Assembly (NCBI GenBank): GCA_002508545.1
Contig: DAVH01000001.1
Span: 1-33,137, forward strand
Direction: 5' to 3'
Origin: Methanomassiliicoccus sp. UBA6
GTDB taxonomy: Archaea > Thermoplasmatota > Thermoplasmata > Methanomassiliicoccales > Methanomassiliicoccaceae
DNA: 33,137 nt
Each line of letters opens with the position of its first letter. Within the stretch, counting starts at the first letter, position 1. The position numbers and the translations under genes are program-made. Shown here piece by piece: positions 7,331-15,191 of the stretch. The notes beneath the pieces were generated by a model. The model saw only the letters and a list, made by a program, of their open reading frames with translations. It was not told where the DNA came from and did not search any database.

Positions 7331-7413
7331 AGGGAGCGGGAGAACCCCCCGTACAATAGCCCCCCAACGAATCCGCGATAATTCTTCGCCGCTCCCATAA
7401 CTTTCTTCTTTTC
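7331..7413 (+). ncRNA. Putative structured small RNA of unknown family
   Basis: GGGAGCGG at 7332-7339 pairs perfectly with CCGCTCCC at 7389-7396, closing a domain of 65 bases. Inside, GCGA (7375-7378) can pair with TCGC (7386-7389) around a 7-base loop, competing for one base with the outer stem. Two runs of six C (7345-7350 and 7360-7365) lie in a part with no evident pairing partner. A T-rich tail, CTTTCTTCTTTT, follows at 7401-7412, and a TATA box lies at the right distance upstream. No reading frame covers the segment. Exposed C-rich loops could pair with G-rich ribosome sites, as in some bacterial regulatory RNAs, but that is inference. It is not a tRNA: there is no anticodon arm. Confidence 0.45.
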
Positions 7414-7458
7414 CATACCCATGCCTAGAGCCAAGCTGCTGGAGCCTTGGTAGATATT

Positions 7459-7467
7459 CTTTAAATT
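7459..7467 (+). promoter_or_regulatory. TATA box of the 77-residue protein gene
   Basis: CTTTAAATT lies 23-31 bases before the ATG at 7490, so transcription would start at or just before the start codon and the mRNA would be leaderless. Confidence 0.6.
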
Positions 7468-7489
7468 CATCATCTCCGTTTACACGTCG

Positions 7490-7723
7490 ATGATTACCTA
7501 TCTCACAGTCACCTTCAGCACCGAGGGCTCCCGTCCGTCAGAGGTCATGGAGGCGCTTCACGGCCTGGGCTTCGAGCCGACCACCGGCAGCTACGACTTC
7601 ATCTACCGGTGGGGGAACAAGGCGACGGTTGAGGACGCCATCTATCTGGCGGACAAGGTGCATCAGACCCTGAAGGGAAAGCAGGTCCTGTTCAAGCTCC
7701 AGACCGTCAGCGACTACCTCTGA
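7490..7723 (+). CDS. Small conserved protein of unknown function (77 aa)
   Basis: The product is a small soluble protein with an alternating beta-alpha-beta pattern: a first strand at MITYLTVTFS, a helix at SEVMEALHGL, a strand at SYDFIYRW, a helix at VEDAIYLADKVHQTL and a final strand at QVLFKLQTV. This is the layout of a ferredoxin-like fold. No catalytic motif or cysteine is present. It is probably leaderless (TATA at 7459-7467). It lies 9 bases before the fumarylacetoacetate hydrolase family gene, so the two are almost certainly one transcript and may share a task. I do not recognise a named family. Confidence 0.75.
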   Translation: MITYLTVTFSTEGSRPSEVMEALHGLGFEPTTGSYDFIYRWGNKATVEDAIYLADKVHQTLKGKQVLFKLQTVSDYL

Positions 7724-7732
7724 GGCGGCGGC

Positions 7733-8356
7733 ATGCAGCACGGCAAGATCGTCTGCATCGGTCAGAACTACCGCGCGCACGTCAAGGAGATGAGATCGAC
7801 CGAGCCGGAGGAGCCGATGCTCTTTCTCAAGCCATCGTCGGCCATCATCGGGGACGGCGAGACCATCGAGGCCGGCGCGGTGGGGCGCGTGGACCACGAG
7901 GTCGAGCTGGCGCTGGTCATCGGCCGCACCGCCACTAAGGTCTCGGAGGGCGAGGCGCTCTCGCACGTCTCCCACCTCGCCGTGTTCAACGACATCACCG
8001 CCCGGGACATGCAGGCCAAGGCCCGCAAGGCCGGCAACCCCTGGACGCTGTCCAAGGGCATGGACACCTTCGCCCCGATGTCCCGGCCGGTGCCCATCTC
8101 CAGCGTCAAGGACCTTCATGACCTCGACCTCGAGCTGCGGGTGAACGGCGAGATGAGGCAGAAAGGGAACACGGGGGACATGATCTTCGGCCCCGAGGCC
8201 CTGGTCTCGTACATCTCGAGGTTCATGACCCTCGAGCCGGGCGACATCATCGCCACCGGGACCCCGGAAGGGGTCAGCCCGCTGAGCGACGGGGACCGGG
8301 TGGAGGCGTCCATCCCCGGCGTCGGCGCGGTGAGGAACACCTTCCGCCGGGTCTAG
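7733..8356 (+). CDS. Fumarylacetoacetate hydrolase (FAH) family protein, FAHD1-like
   Basis: FAH-fold enzymes hydrolyse or decarboxylate beta-dicarbonyl compounds such as acylpyruvates and oxaloacetate using a bound divalent metal. The 207-residue length is the short FAHD1 type. Visible landmarks are CIGQNYRAHVKE (8-19) with the likely catalytic H16 and E19, the metal ligands E56 and E58 in DHEVELALVIG and D87 in FNDITARD, K108 in LSKGMDTF, and the closing IATGTPEGVSPL. Substrate cannot be told from sequence. It follows the 77-residue gene by 9 bases. Its TAG stop shares the four bases CTAG with the TAG stop of the convergent helicase gene. Confidence 0.9.
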   Translation: MQHGKIVCIGQNYRAHVKEMRSTEPEEPMLFLKPSSAIIGDGETIEAGAVGRVDHEVELALVIGRTATKVSEGEALSHVSHLAVFNDITARDMQAKARKAGNPWTLSKGMDTFAPMSRPVPISSVKDLHDLDLELRVNGEMRQKGNTGDMIFGPEALVSYISRFMTLEPGDIIATGTPEGVSPLSDGDRVEASIPGVGAVRNTFRRV

Positions 8357-11091
8357 TCCCAGAACCTCTTGGTGCGGGCGTAGGTGAGCTCGGCGCTGAG
8401 GATGTCCCTCAGGAACTCGTCCTCGTCATCGTAGAACGAGGAGAGCACCCTCGCCGCGGTGTCCGGCCCGATGCCCCGGCCGGCCAGGGTGACCATGGCC
8501 CTGCGGCCGTGCTCCCTGACCAGGGAGGCGTTCTTGTACATCCGCCGGATCTCCTTGGTCTCCTCCTCCGTGGGCTTGGGCTTCTTCAGCAGCCCGATGT
8601 CCTGCTTGTTGTACGGCAGCAGGGCGGCGATCATCTGCCCGCCGCACTTGGGGCAGGAGATGCGCTCCGGCGCGTCCTGGGGCTTCAGCCTCCACTGGGT
8701 CTGGCAGTTGAGGCAGGACATGCTCATGACCTCCGACTCGAGGCGCTTCTTCAGCGCCATCAGGATGCTGTGGTCGGCGCGCTGGGGCATGATCAGCTCG
8801 CGGGAGTGCTGCAGGCCCGCCCGGCCGATGGTGGTGAGGGCCATGACCTTGAGCTCGACCTCGCCGGACTCGATGCGCCTCATCGCCGCCACGGTGCCCT
8901 CGATGTCGAAGTCCTCCCACAGCACCCGGCGCACCGCCTCCTCGAACAGTGGGGTCTCCTCGAACGCCTCCGCCAGCCGGGTGAAGTTGACCTGTCGGTA
9001 GTCGGCGTCCTTCTCGATGGCCCCGAACTTCTTGGCCACGAACACGAAGCGGTACCGCAGGTAGGATGACGATTTCAGCACCAGGCGGACGAGGGCCTCC
9101 ACCCCCTCCGACCTGATCGAGCGGAGAGTGTCGATGATGATCTGGGGGTTGATGTCCCGTGGCAGCTCGATGACGATGCGGTACGGGTCGGTGTGAACTC
9201 CAACGCTCTCGCCCAGGCGTGCGGACAACAGCACCGACAGCACCTTGGAGATGGTCTCGTTGACCTTGGTCCCGAAGCACAGGTTGAGCACCGCCATGCG
9301 CTTGCCCATCTCTAGCGTGACCAGCTTGTCGGAGGGCACCGCCCCGTCCTTGTCCTGCTCCTTCAGGTAGCGGTCGAGCTCGCGCACGGCGTCGCGGTCC
9401 GCCGCGTAGCTGCCGTAGCCGCGCTCCCGCCTCAGCCTTCCGACCTCCTGGGCGATATCGTACGGCACCGGGAGGTCCTCCCCGGTCCACGAGGGGATGG
9501 AGCCAATGTCCCTCACCTGCTCCACCAGCAGCTCGTCCTCCCGGACCTCGACGATCCTCCATGTCTTACCATGAGTGATGAACGCCGCGTACGGCTCGGC
9601 GAAGGAGAGCACGAACGATTCGTCCAGGGTGCCGACGATGCGCCTGGTGGCGATGTCCCGGATGAGGAAGGTGCGCTCGTCCGGTATCATCGACAGGTTG
9701 TCGTAGAAGTAGCGCATCCCCCTCGAGGTCCGGCGGTACTTGGACTCGTTGTCGAACAGCAGCCCGATGCGCACCAGCTGGTCCAGCACCCCGTGGAACT
9801 CCTCGCGGGTCAGCGAGCGAAAGGGGTAAGAGCGCTTGATGACCTGGTACGCCAGCTCCTTCTCCACCTGGCCGACCATGGCCATCGCCACCAGCTGGTT
9901 CGCCAGCACCGCCATGGGCTTCTCCCTCACCCGGAGGTCCTCCAGCTCCCCGGCGGTGGCCTTGCGGGCGATGACCATGCTCTCGGCGATCTCGTCGGGG
10001 TTCGAGGCCACGATGGCCCCCTCGGTCCGCTCCCCCACCGCGTGCCCCGCCCGCCCCATCCGCTGGATGAGGCGCGCCACCTGGCGCGGGGAGTTGTACT
10101 GGATGGCGAAGTCGACCGAGCCGATGTCGATACCCAGCTCCAGGGAGGAGGTGCAGATCAGGCCCTTGAGGCGCTCCTGCTTGAACTGCTCCTCCATCTC
10201 CACCCGGATCTCCTTGGACAGCGAGCCGTGGTGCACGCCGACCTTGAACCCCTCGTCCCAAATGTGGTACCTGGCCGCGATTGCCTCGGCGGTGTCCCGG
10301 GTGTTCACGAACAGAAGGGTGGAGCGGTGCTCCTCGATCAGGCTCTTGCACCGGCGCATCCCCGCCACCAGGTGGGGGTCGCTCTGCAGCCGGCCCGCCA
10401 GGTCCCGGTCGGCGTCGGTGACCTGCGGCGCTTGAACGGTCACCTCGAGGTCCTTGGACACCTGCGCCCGGACGGTGCGGACCTCCCGCGCGCCGCCGAG
10501 GTACCGGGCGACCTCCTCCACCGAGCCCACGGTCGCCGACAGGCCGATCCTCTGGAACTCCCCGGCGACCTCGGCCAGGCGCTCCAGCGCCACCGCCAGC
10601 TGCGCCCCCCGCTCGTTGCTCGCCAGCTCGTGTATCTCGTCCACCACCACCCACCTCACCCTGGAGAGGTGCTCCCTCAGCCGCTTGCCGGTGAACAGCA
10701 CCTGCACCGTCTCCGGGGTGGTGATCAGCACGTCCGGCGGGTTCTTGGACTGGCTCTGCCTCTCCGCTTGAGAGGTATCCCCGTGGCGCACCGCCACGTC
10801 CAGGCCGAGGGCCTCCCCGAACTCGGTCAGCCGCTTCAGCATGTCCCGGTTGAGCGCCCTCAGCGGGGTGATGTAGATGCACTTGATGCCCTTGCCCGGC
10901 GTCCCCAGCAGGCGGTGGAAGATGGGGAGCATAGCCGCCTCGGTCTTGCCGATGCCGGTGTGGGCCACCAGCAGCAGGTGGTTCCCCTCCAGGATAAGGG
11001 GGATGGCCTCGCGCTGAGGGCCGGTCGGCTCATGGATGTCCTTGTCCCGGAGGACCTGCTGTATCCTTTTATCAAGAATCTCGAATACCAT
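8353..11091 (-). CDS. lhr: Lhr-like DEAD/DEAH-box ATP-dependent helicase with zinc ribbon
   Basis: This 912-residue enzyme is an archaeal Lhr-type superfamily 2 helicase that probably unwinds DNA or DNA-RNA hybrids during repair. Two RecA-like domains hold the P-loop AHTGIGKT (43-50), TPLRALNRD, TTPETVQ, the DEIH box (151-154), the SAT motif in GLSATVG, and motif VI RLIQRMGRAGH. A long Lhr-type C-terminal region follows, with a zinc ribbon made by C793, C796, C813 and C816. The start ATG at 11089-11091 has a GGAA-like site close by. It lies 31 bases downstream of the ClC gene on the same strand and may be co-transcribed. Its stop overlaps that of the FAH gene on the other strand by three bases. 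Confidence 0.93.
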   Translation of the reverse strand: MVFEILDKRIQQVLRDKDIHEPTGPQREAIPLILEGNHLLLVAHTGIGKTEAAMLPIFHRLLGTPGKGIKCIYITPLRALNRDMLKRLTEFGEALGLDVAVRHGDTSQAERQSQSKNPPDVLITTPETVQVLFTGKRLREHLSRVRWVVVDEIHELASNERGAQLAVALERLAEVAGEFQRIGLSATVGSVEEVARYLGGAREVRTVRAQVSKDLEVTVQAPQVTDADRDLAGRLQSDPHLVAGMRRCKSLIEEHRSTLLFVNTRDTAEAIAARYHIWDEGFKVGVHHGSLSKEIRVEMEEQFKQERLKGLICTSSLELGIDIGSVDFAIQYNSPRQVARLIQRMGRAGHAVGERTEGAIVASNPDEIAESMVIARKATAGELEDLRVREKPMAVLANQLVAMAMVGQVEKELAYQVIKRSYPFRSLTREEFHGVLDQLVRIGLLFDNESKYRRTSRGMRYFYDNLSMIPDERTFLIRDIATRRIVGTLDESFVLSFAEPYAAFITHGKTWRIVEVREDELLVEQVRDIGSIPSWTGEDLPVPYDIAQEVGRLRRERGYGSYAADRDAVRELDRYLKEQDKDGAVPSDKLVTLEMGKRMAVLNLCFGTKVNETISKVLSVLLSARLGESVGVHTDPYRIVIELPRDINPQIIIDTLRSIRSEGVEALVRLVLKSSSYLRYRFVFVAKKFGAIEKDADYRQVNFTRLAEAFEETPLFEEAVRRVLWEDFDIEGTVAAMRRIESGEVELKVMALTTIGRAGLQHSRELIMPQRADHSILMALKKRLESEVMSMSCLNCQTQWRLKPQDAPERISCPKCGGQMIAALLPYNKQDIGLLKKPKPTEEETKEIRRMYKNASLVREHGRRAMVTLAGRGIGPDTAARVLSSFYDDEDEFLRDILSAELTYARTKRFWD

Positions 11092-11122
11092 TTCCAGATG
11101 CGATTTTATCGAACCGATGTGG

Positions 11123-12706
11123 CTATTTCAACCTGTCGTTGGGAGCCTCGCCCGTTCCTTCGCTGCTCGGCTCCTCCCGAGGGCGGGTGATGTCCATGGG
11201 CGAGCAGATGTTGCCCAGCACCCCGAGGATCTCCTCGAAGCTGAGGATGCCCTTGACCCCCGAGGCGTCCATGACCACGGCCTGGGGGATGCCCCGGTCG
11301 AGCATCTCGTCCAGGGCGGCCTTGGCGGTCATCTCCCGGTCCACGATGAGGAACTCGCGGCTCATGCGGTCCCCGAGCCTCACGCCCGACCGCGGCTCGG
11401 TCTCCAGCATGCTCCGGTCCACGATGCCCGCCACCCTCCCGCTGTCCATCACCGGATAGTACTCCTGCGGCTCCACCTCCGCCAGGGTGAAGGCGCGCTG
11501 CACGGTGTCCGACGCCTTCAGGGAGATGATGTTGCTGGCCATGAGGTCCTTGACCTTGATCACGTCGAGGTCGTCCATCTTCACCGGGATCCATCCCCGG
11601 GTGGTCTGGTTCTCGTACATCGAGTAGTTCCCGGAGGTGATGTAGCCGACGATGGAGGCGATGACCAGGGGGATGAACAGATAGTAGCCCCCGGCCATCT
11701 CGGAGACGATGATCGCCGCCCCGATGGGGGTCTTGGTGGTACCCGCGACCATCGCCCCCATGCCCACGACCATGTACAGGGGCGCGCTCTGGGGATTGAG
11801 CACCGAGGCCACCAGCCCGCCCAGGCATGCCCCGCAGATGAGGGAGGTGCTGAACACCCCGCCCGAGCCGTAGGAGCCCACGGTGATCGAGGTGGCCACG
11901 ATCTTCATGGGGAGGAGGACGAGCAGGAACGCGAGCGGGAACCCGCCCAGGAGGATGGTCTGGACGACGGCGATGCCCAGCCCGAGCACCTGGGGGATGA
12001 AGAGGCCCACCGCGCCGACCATGAGGCCCCCGAGAGCGGTCTTCCAGTGGAGAGCGAGGTTCGCCGCCCGGAAGCGGGAGCGGATGAACCTCTGCAGGAC
12101 CGCGAACCCGATGCCCGCCGCTCCGGCCAGGAGGCCCAGCAGCAGGAAGACCGGGATGTCCTCAAGGACGAAGGTGGTGGTGGCGGGCAGAGTGAACACC
12201 GGCGCGGTGCCGGTGATGGGCAGGTAGACGATGTAGGAGGCCACGCTGGCGAGCGAGGCGGGGACGATGGCCCTGCCCTCGAGATCGTTCTTGTACGGAA
12301 GCTCGAGGGCGAAGATGGCCCCGCCGATCGGGGCGTGGAACACCGCCGTGGTCCCGGCGGAGATGGCGCAGATCACGAAGATCTTGAGGTCCTCCCGGCT
12401 CAGCCTAAGCCCTCTGGCGAGGAAGGTGGCGAGGCCGCTGCATATCTGCGCCACCGGCCCCTCGCGTCCCCCGCTCCCCCCGCTGCCCACCGTGAGCGCG
12501 GTCACCACCAGCTTGACCGGCGCGGTGGTCGGTTTTATCTCGCCCCCGCGGTAGTTGAGGGCGTCGATGACGCAGCTCATCCCCTGGCCCGCGGTCTGGG
12601 GGGTGAACCGCTCCATGATGAGGCCGGCGAGGAAGGCGCCGATCGCCGGGGACAGGAGGACGAGGTACCACGGCAGCCCGGGAACGCCGTACGACACGTC
12701 CCTCAC
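11123..12706 (-). CDS. ClC-type voltage-gated chloride channel/transporter with C-terminal CBS pair
   Basis: ClC proteins move chloride, or exchange it for protons, across the membrane. The selectivity signature GSGGSGGREGPVAQ is intact near residues 73-86, and a second glycine-rich filter segment, GSYGSGGVFSTSLI, is near residue 275. Many hydrophobic helices are present. A regulatory CBS domain pair follows (about residues 385-510), with VKDLMASNIISLK in the first and VVMDASGVKGILSFEEILGV in the second. The first canonical start in frame is the GTG at 12704-12706, giving 527 residues, but clear ClC-type coding continues upstream to about 12820 and includes a membrane helix (about 12715-12775), with no in-frame ATG, GTG or TTG. 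See the finding on this 5' end. Confidence 0.88.
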   Translation of the reverse strand: MRDVSYGVPGLPWYLVLLSPAIGAFLAGLIMERFTPQTAGQGMSCVIDALNYRGGEIKPTTAPVKLVVTALTVGSGGSGGREGPVAQICSGLATFLARGLRLSREDLKIFVICAISAGTTAVFHAPIGGAIFALELPYKNDLEGRAIVPASLASVASYIVYLPITGTAPVFTLPATTTFVLEDIPVFLLLGLLAGAAGIGFAVLQRFIRSRFRAANLALHWKTALGGLMVGAVGLFIPQVLGLGIAVVQTILLGGFPLAFLLVLLPMKIVATSITVGSYGSGGVFSTSLICGACLGGLVASVLNPQSAPLYMVVGMGAMVAGTTKTPIGAAIIVSEMAGGYYLFIPLVIASIVGYITSGNYSMYENQTTRGWIPVKMDDLDVIKVKDLMASNIISLKASDTVQRAFTLAEVEPQEYYPVMDSGRVAGIVDRSMLETEPRSGVRLGDRMSREFLIVDREMTAKAALDEMLDRGIPQAVVMDASGVKGILSFEEILGVLGNICSPMDITRPREEPSSEGTGEAPNDRLK

Positions 12707-13007
12707 CAGCTGCAGCCCGAGCTGCAGCAGCAGGCCTCCGAACCCCCCGACCGCCCCGATGAGGATGCTCAGGGGTATCCATTTCCGCAGGTACTTGTTG
12801 AGGTCCAGGGAGTAGTGGGTGTGCCGCTGGTGGACCGGAGGGATATGCTCACCTGCCGGGCGGGCCGGACGCGCGGAGCGTGCCCTGAGCCCAAGCCCGA
12901 TACATCAGCGGAGCGCCGGATTTGTAACGTTGACCGCTCGATGAATCGATAACAGCGGCCGGGGACCGCAGATAAATGAAAAACGGAAAGGGGTTGAAGG
13001 GTTTTGA
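12707..13007 (-). other. Upstream coding extension of ClC plus intergenic region
   Basis: The ClC frame stays open to 12904 on the minus strand and encodes HYSLDLNKYLRKWIPL and a hydrophobic helix typical of ClC helix B, but has no standard start. In the neighbouring frame an ATG at 12903-12905 lies about 25 bases after a TATA-like TTACAAAT and meets a TGA after 18 codons. From 12908 to 13007 I see only the T-rich end of the HdrD-like transcript (CCGTTTTTCATTTATC on the minus strand, about 12965-12982) and no gene. Confidence 0.5.
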
Positions 13008-14291
13008 TCAGGCCTTCTGGGCCTCGGCCTTGGGCTTCGCCGGCGCCTTGGGCACGGCCTCGGCCTTAGGGGCCTTGGCCGCAGCTTCGGCCTTGGAGGC
13101 CTTGGCGCCCTCGGCGGCCGCCGGGGCAGCGCTGGGGTCGGTGGCCTCGAGCAGCAGCTCGGAGACGTCCAGGACCTTGATGTTGGCCCCGATGGCCTTG
13201 GCCCCCGCCTGCAGGTTGACCACGCAGAACGGGCAGGTGGTCACCAGGATCTCGGCCCCGGTGGCCACGGCCTCCTTCACCCTCTCCGCGGCGATGTTGA
13301 CCGCCATGTCGTTGAAGGCGCTCTTGAAGCCGCCCCCGGCGCCGCAGCAGCGGGAGCCCCGGCGGTTGCGGGGCATCTCCACCAGCTCGATCCCGGGGAT
13401 CTTCTTGATCACGTCGCGGGGGTCCTCGTACACCCCGCCGTGCCGGCCGAGGTGGCAGGGGTCGTGGTAGGTGACCTTGGCCTTGATCTCCTTGGTGAAC
13501 TTGAGCTTCTTTTCCTTGATCAGGTTGTTCACGTACTGCGTGAAGTGGTACACCGGGAAGCTGGGGTTCGCGAAGTACCGGCCGTAGTCGGTGGAGGTGG
13601 TCTTGAAGCAGCCGGCGCAGGTCATGACCATGGCCTTGGCGCCCCGCACTTCCACCGCGCGTATGTTGTGCTCGGCGAAGGATGCGGTCAGCCCGGTCTG
13701 TCCGGTCCTGAGGGCGGGAGAGGTGCAGCACCACTCATCGCCGCCGAGGATGTCGATCTTGACCCCGGCGCGGCTGAGCACGACGGCCCCGGCCTTGGCG
13801 ATCCTCTGCATCCTGTAGGAGCCGGTGCATCCGGCGAAGAATATGACGTCCGGGCGATCGGCACGGGGCACCTCCTCGGGCCACCACGCGCCGCGCTTCT
13901 CGGTCGGCTCGCCGTAGGGGTTGCGGGTCTCCTTGATGGCCTTGGCCAGCTTGGCGTGCACCGGCAGCGGACCCTTGCCCTGGTCCACGACCCACTCGCG
14001 CACCTTCTCCCAGAAGTCGGCGAACTCGATGTTGACGTGGCAAACGGTCTCGCACTGCGCGCAGCCAGTGCATCGGAACAGCGCGTCCACGAACTCCTGG
14101 TCGACCTTGACCTTGCGGCCCAGCAAGGTATCCACCGGCGACCTCTTGGAGATCTGGTTCAAGTAGAACACTTTGCCCCGGGGGGTGATCGATTCCCACG
14201 GCGTCTGCTCATAGGTTGGGCAGACCCGTACGCAATATCCGCACTGTAGGCAGGCGAGAAGTTCCCTGTTGATCTCCGGCATCTTTACCAT
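13008..14291 (-). CDS. HdrD-like iron-sulfur protein with two CCG domains
   Basis: The 427-residue protein has the architecture of heterodisulfide reductase subunit D and GlpC-like proteins. Two [4Fe-4S] motifs come first (C14, C17, C20, C24 and C74, C77, C80, C84, the last followed by His instead of Pro). Two cysteine-rich CCG domains follow: C155, C188-C189, C225, C228, and C279, C315-C316, C353, C356. The first reads CCT instead of CCG. An alanine-, lysine- and proline-rich tail (385-427) is added. Such proteins carry out thiol-disulfide electron transfer next to membrane complexes. A CoM-S-S-CoB reductase is one possibility, a lactate/glycolate-type partner or other oxidoreductase another. 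A GAGGTG ribosome site precedes the ATG. It lies near the two energy complexes but on the opposite strand. Confidence 0.82.
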   Translation of the reverse strand: MVKMPEINRELLACLQCGYCVRVCPTYEQTPWESITPRGKVFYLNQISKRSPVDTLLGRKVKVDQEFVDALFRCTGCAQCETVCHVNIEFADFWEKVREWVVDQGKGPLPVHAKLAKAIKETRNPYGEPTEKRGAWWPEEVPRADRPDVIFFAGCTGSYRMQRIAKAGAVVLSRAGVKIDILGGDEWCCTSPALRTGQTGLTASFAEHNIRAVEVRGAKAMVMTCAGCFKTTSTDYGRYFANPSFPVYHFTQYVNNLIKEKKLKFTKEIKAKVTYHDPCHLGRHGGVYEDPRDVIKKIPGIELVEMPRNRRGSRCCGAGGGFKSAFNDMAVNIAAERVKEAVATGAEILVTTCPFCVVNLQAGAKAIGANIKVLDVSELLLEATDPSAAPAAAEGAKASKAEAAAKAPKAEAVPKAPAKPKAEAQKA

Positions 14292-14368
14292 GGGTGCACC
14301 TCGATGAAATGAAGAGAGCCTTATCTCCTGTTAAGGGAGGCTTTGATGCGAGTGAATGGAAGAAAACT

Positions 14369-14380
14369 TCTTATAACTAT
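14369..14380 (-). promoter_or_regulatory. TATA box of the HdrD-like gene
   Basis: ATAGTTATAAGA on the minus strand predicts a start near 14347. The roughly 55-base leader holds the imperfect palindrome CTCCCTTAACAGGAG (about 14320-14338) and then GAGGTG four to five bases before the ATG. Confidence 0.5.
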
Positions 14381-14440
14381 CGCTGGGAAGGGACCATCGG
14401 CCGAAGGGTCTAGGGGCCATGGCCAGCAGCATCCTCGGCA

Positions 14441-14986
14441 CTACCCGTCCAGTATCGGGGTGTAGCCGTACCAGCTTCCTCCGCGCCTGAGATAGTCGAG
14501 GTTCTCCTCCAGGATCCTCTGGTGCTCCCTCTCCCATTGGGCCAGCCGCTGCATCATCATCTTCAGCTCCATGTCGCTGGTCAGCCCGGCCACCTCCTCG
14601 TACATGCGGACCGAGGCCTGCTCCACGCCGATGGCCATCTCCACCGCCTTGATCTCGTCCTTGGGAGGGAGGCACGCCCCCTTGGGCAGGTCCGGGAAGA
14701 CCTTGGTCGGAACGACGTCGGCGTACTGGGGGTCAGGCACGATGGTCGCCACGTCCTTCCCGGGGAAGATGCGGTCGATCTGCCGCGTCAGCCAGGCGCG
14801 GTGCTCCTTCTCGTCCCTGGACAGGCTCCTGAGGATGAGCCTTCCCTCCTTGTCATTGATGCATTCGCTCATCCGCTGGTAGAAGTCCCTGCCGAACTCC
14901 TCCACCCTGATGGCCGCGGCGAGCAGGCCCAGCTGCCGGTTCAGGCTCGCCTCTTCGCTCTTCCAATCGCTCCGTTCCAAGCGCAT
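14441..14986 (-). CDS. Ferritin-like / rubrerythrin-type diiron protein
   Basis: The 181-residue protein folds as a four-helix bundle of the ferritin/rubrerythrin type, which binds two iron atoms and usually removes peroxide or oxygen. Likely iron ligands are E29 or E30 in RVEEFGRDFY, E59 and H62 in DEKEH, E122 in GVEQASVRMYEE, and E152 and H155 in WEREH. No rubredoxin domain with CxxC pairs is present, so an outside electron donor would be needed. It ends with a TAG stop. The gene is divergent from the Ehr-type operon and shares its 205-base control region, which hints at joint response to redox or oxygen state. Confidence 0.82.
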   Translation of the reverse strand: MRLERSDWKSEEASLNRQLGLLAAAIRVEEFGRDFYQRMSECINDKEGRLILRSLSRDEKEHRAWLTRQIDRIFPGKDVATIVPDPQYADVVPTKVFPDLPKGACLPPKDEIKAVEMAIGVEQASVRMYEEVAGLTSDMELKMMMQRLAQWEREHQRILEENLDYLRRGGSWYGYTPILDG

Positions 14987-15020
14987 TCCCTTCCCTCTTG
15001 GTTACGAACGGCCATCGGCC

Positions 15021-15030
15021 GATAAATATC
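15021..15030 (-). promoter_or_regulatory. TATA box of the ferritin-like gene
   Basis: GATATTTATC on the minus strand lies 35-44 bases before the ATG at 14984-14986 and predicts initiation about 12-15 bases before it. Confidence 0.55.
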
Positions 15031-15090
15031 TTCCCAAGGGCTCCCGCCGCGGCCGTCCAGGTCATTTCGCTAGGACGGGCTGACAGAGAA

Positions 15091-15100
15091 ATCTTTAAGA
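15091..15100 (+). promoter_or_regulatory. TATA box of the Ehr-type operon
   Basis: ATCTTTAAGA, about 70 bases from the ferritin box, predicts initiation near 15120 and so a leader of about 70 bases before the first gene of the seven-gene operon. Confidence 0.5.
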
Positions 15101-15191
15101 AAGGCAATAGGTTTGGCCGGGCAAAAGGGCAGGCTATTCGAACGAGGCCATTACAAGATGATGGGTTGCCGTGCATCAGGGTGCTGATCTG

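Noticed and set aside
7331..7400. Pyrrolysine or other unusual tRNA in the 7331-7400 structure
   Set aside because: An acceptor-like stem and a 7-base-loop hairpin are there, but there is no anticodon arm, no CTA anticodon in a loop and no TTC-type T loop. Kept only as an unassigned small RNA.
9571..12952. Long plus-strand open frames opposite the helicase and ClC genes
   Set aside because: They are shadows produced by GC-rich third positions. Their products are low-complexity L/V/H/G/R-rich strings without motifs, while the minus strand has complete families.
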